Positions 62,613 to 64,000 of a DNA stretch of 64,000 nucleotides are shown here, in pieces. Below the pieces are notes generated by a model. That model was not told where the DNA came from, did no database searches, and saw only the letters and a program-made list of their open reading frames with translations. Both the position numbers and the translations under genes were made by a program. Source of the DNA: a bacterium (GTDB lineage: Bacteria; SZUA-79; Acidulodesulfobacterales; Acidulodesulfobacteraceae); assembly GCA_021818985.1 (NCBI GenBank), contig JAKASO010000007.1, positions 1-64,000 on the forward strand, read 5' to 3'. The number at the start of each line of letters is the position of its first letter. Within the stretch, counting starts at the first letter, position 1.

Positions 62613-63320
62613 ATGATGAATATTAATAAAACAGAAGAAAAAAAACTCTATTTTAAGAAAATCGAGGAGATGCGGTCTGTTTGCAATATCGCGTTTGATA
62701 AAAACCTGATTGATACGTGTAATGGCAATATAAGTTCAGGGCTTGGCAAAGAAATGCTTATAACAAAAACCGGTGCAAGTTTGCTCGATTTAAAAATTGA
62801 CGATATTACGCTTACATCTATATTAGAAAATGATGAATATTCTAAAGGCGCTTCTTCCGAACTTGAAGTTCACAAGTTTATTTTAAAAAGTTTTCCTTAT
62901 TCATCTGTTTTTCACGCTCATCCGGAATCGGCTATAGCTTTAAGCCTGTGCGATAATCTTCTTAAAATTCAGAAAATACGGGAAATAAACGATATTTCCC
63001 GCACTTCGCGCGCATTTTCCTCAAACGTATACCCAAATCTAAAAAAAATTGTTCCATTGGATTTTGAAACAGCATATTTTTTTCCATTTGTATATATTTT
63101 TCCTCTCGATTTCATTGAAAATATCAAATCAGGAAACGGAAATAAAATAAATTTCAGGATGAACGATATTTTTCAAGATCACGGCATATTTATGATTAGA
63201 TCGCATGGCTCTTTCGCATGGGGTAAAACCCCCGCTGAAACGCTAAGGTGGACAATGATGCTTGAATCATCTTCAAGGATAATATTAAAGGTTAACGGCA
63301 GGAATTTAAGGGAGCATTGA
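62613..63320 (+). CDS. Class II aldolase/adducin family protein
   Basis: This 235-residue protein has the zinc-site HAH (His101, His103) in VFHAHPESAIALS, a third likely ligand His198 in RSHGSFAWGKTP, and the acid/base Glu83 in SSELEVH. The N-terminal NGNISSGLGKEMLITKTGA segment binds phosphate in this family. Members include L-fuculose-phosphate aldolase and methylthioribulose-phosphate dehydratase. The sequence does not decide among them and the neighbours give no help. Confidence 0.82.
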   Translation: MMNINKTEEKKLYFKKIEEMRSVCNIAFDKNLIDTCNGNISSGLGKEMLITKTGASLLDLKIDDITLTSILENDEYSKGASSELEVHKFILKSFPYSSVFHAHPESAIALSLCDNLLKIQKIREINDISRTSRAFSSNVYPNLKKIVPLDFETAYFFPFVYIFPLDFIENIKSGNGNKINFRMNDIFQDHGIFMIRSHGSFAWGKTPAETLRWTMMLESSSRIILKVNGRNLREH

Positions 63321-63359
63321 TTTCATTAAGCCGGTAATCTTTGGGGAACAAGATTTGTC

Positions 63360-63388
63360 TTGCGTTTTTTTACATGTAATTCTATAAT
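63360..63388 (+). promoter_or_regulatory. Promoter of tRNA-Glu
   Basis: A perfect TATAAT at 63383-63388 has TTGCGT 17 nt upstream at 63360-63365. The tRNA starts 24 bases after the -10 box. Confidence 0.5.
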
Positions 63389-63411
63389 AAGCCGAAGGTT
63401 ATTTTGTTTCT

Positions 63412-63488
63412 GTCCCCATCGTCTAGACGGCCCAGGACATCGCCCTTTCACGGCGGCAACACGGGTTCGAATCCCGTTGGGGACGCCA
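63412..63488 (+). tRNA. tRNA-Glu (anticodon TTC), CCA encoded
   Basis: GTCCCCA at the 5' end pairs with TGGGGAC, followed by discriminator G and an encoded CCA. The anticodon loop CTTTCAC places TTC at 63447-63449. The T-arm GGGTTCGAATCCC is standard. Length is 77 nt. The sequence closely resembles bacterial glutamate tRNAs. Confidence 0.97.
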
Positions 63489-63612
63489 TATTCCATAAAT
63501 TTTTGATAGCTTCATAATCTTATGTCCGTTTAAGATTTACTTTTTCTTCCGTGTCGTGTATAATAAAACTCAGTGTTTTTTTATTATTTGTGCTTGAAGT
63601 TATCGAGATAAA

Positions 63613-63660
63613 TAGTAATATTCAAGACAATGTAGTAATATTTAAATAATTTTAAATAAT
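63613..63660. repeat. Direct repeats upstream of the last gene
   Basis: TAGTAATATT occurs at 63613-63622 and 63633-63642, a 20-nt period. TTTAAATAAT is duplicated in tandem at 63641-63650 and 63651-63660. Confidence 0.55.
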
Positions 63661-63704
63661 TTACATAGTCACTGAAAAAAGCAAGCGGTTCAATTTATTC
63701 TATT

Positions 63705-64000
63705 ATGATCATAGAAGATATAAAATATCAGGTAGAGCAGTTTTCAAATTTTGACAATGTCAGGCTTGTGTTTTCTACTTCCGACGAAAATGGAATTATT
63801 TATTGCAAGGAAGGGAAAATAGCTCATGCCGTTTTTGGGGCGAAAAAAGACCTCGATGCATTCAAAGAATTGAATGAAACTGAAGGTTCCGTTAGTATTG
63901 AGGTAAATATCGGAGAACCTCCGCCCGTTGTTTCGCTCGATAAAACTTTTAACGAGATAATGAAACTTATCGGCGCCGCGGAAGCAGAGGAACCTGAAGA
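63705..64000 (+). CDS. Partial DUF4388/PATAN-like protein, cut by the window end
   Basis: An open frame from the ATG at 63705 runs without a stop to the window end, giving at least 98 residues. The pattern ENGIIYCKEGKIAHAVFG, then an acidic and hydrophobic stretch and PPVVSLDKTFNEIMKLI, resembles the DUF4388 (PATAN) domain found in bacterial signalling and gliding-type proteins. The ribosome binding site is weak. The call is tentative, as the C-terminal part is missing. Confidence 0.5.
   Translation, partial: MIIEDIKYQVEQFSNFDNVRLVFSTSDENGIIYCKEGKIAHAVFGAKKDLDAFKELNETEGSVSIEVNIGEPPPVVSLDKTFNEIMKLIGAAEAEEPE

Overview
The window looks like chromosome from a low-GC, autotrophic sulfate-reducing bacterium of deltaproteobacterial (Desulfobacterota) type. 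The case rests on gene content: a complete dissimilatory sulfate-reduction gene set, genes for citrate cleavage in a reductive TCA cycle, and a standard dcw cell-wall/division cluster with a meso-DAP-type MurE. A lineage such as Candidatus Acidulodesulfobacterales would fit (AT-rich, DsrL beside DsrD), but that is a guess from gene content and would need marker-gene phylogeny.

Layout. (1) 1-10.7 kb: cbiA, dsrA, dsrB, dsrD, dsrL, a dsrC-like gene, dsrM, dsrK, dsrE, dsrF, dsrH, all on the plus strand. (2) 10.8-22 kb: sat, aprB, aprA, qmoA, qmoB, qmoC, hppA. Sulfate activation, APS reduction, quinone coupling, pyrophosphate recovery and sulfite reduction therefore lie together in about 22 kb. 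(3) 22.2-26.9 kb: minus-strand aminotransferase and lipA, plus-strand tadA, then a minus-strand Nramp-like transporter with a small membrane protein. (4) 27.4-31.2 kb: hom-thrC-apgM, a threonine operon in which the apgM-type protein probably replaces ThrB. (5) 31.6-38.6 kb: icd, a three-gene citrate-cleaving set (citryl-CoA synthetase-like large and small subunits plus citryl-CoA lyase), glpX, a sugar-epimerase-like protein and a DsrE-like protein. (6) 38.8-57 kb: the dcw cluster mraZ-rsmH-ftsL-ftsI-murE-murF-mraY-murD-ftsW-murG-murC-murB-ddl-ftsQ-ftsA-ftsZ, headed by a promoter and a three-repeat MraZ box. (7) 57-64 kb: a radical SAM protein, a ModE-like regulator, CbiX, an orphan ABC ATPase, a TlpA-like thioredoxin, smpB, ssrA (tmRNA), a class II aldolase, tRNA-Glu and a gene cut by the window end.

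The sulfur genes mix features usually seen apart. DsrD and hppA are typical of sulfate reducers, whereas DsrL and DsrEFH are more familiar from sulfur oxidisers. The DsrC-like protein in the operon keeps only the penultimate cysteine and has alanine where the second redox cysteine should be. DsrMK is present without DsrJOP. These points, together with the split citrate-cleavage genes, are the most notable biology here.

A second genome-scale signal is that many AT-rich spacers carry perfect head-to-tail duplications of about 8-14 nt, up to nearly five copies of a 14-mer before dsrE. An Asn/Ile-rich linker in CbiA looks like the same process inside a gene. No CRISPR array, insertion sequence or prophage was seen.
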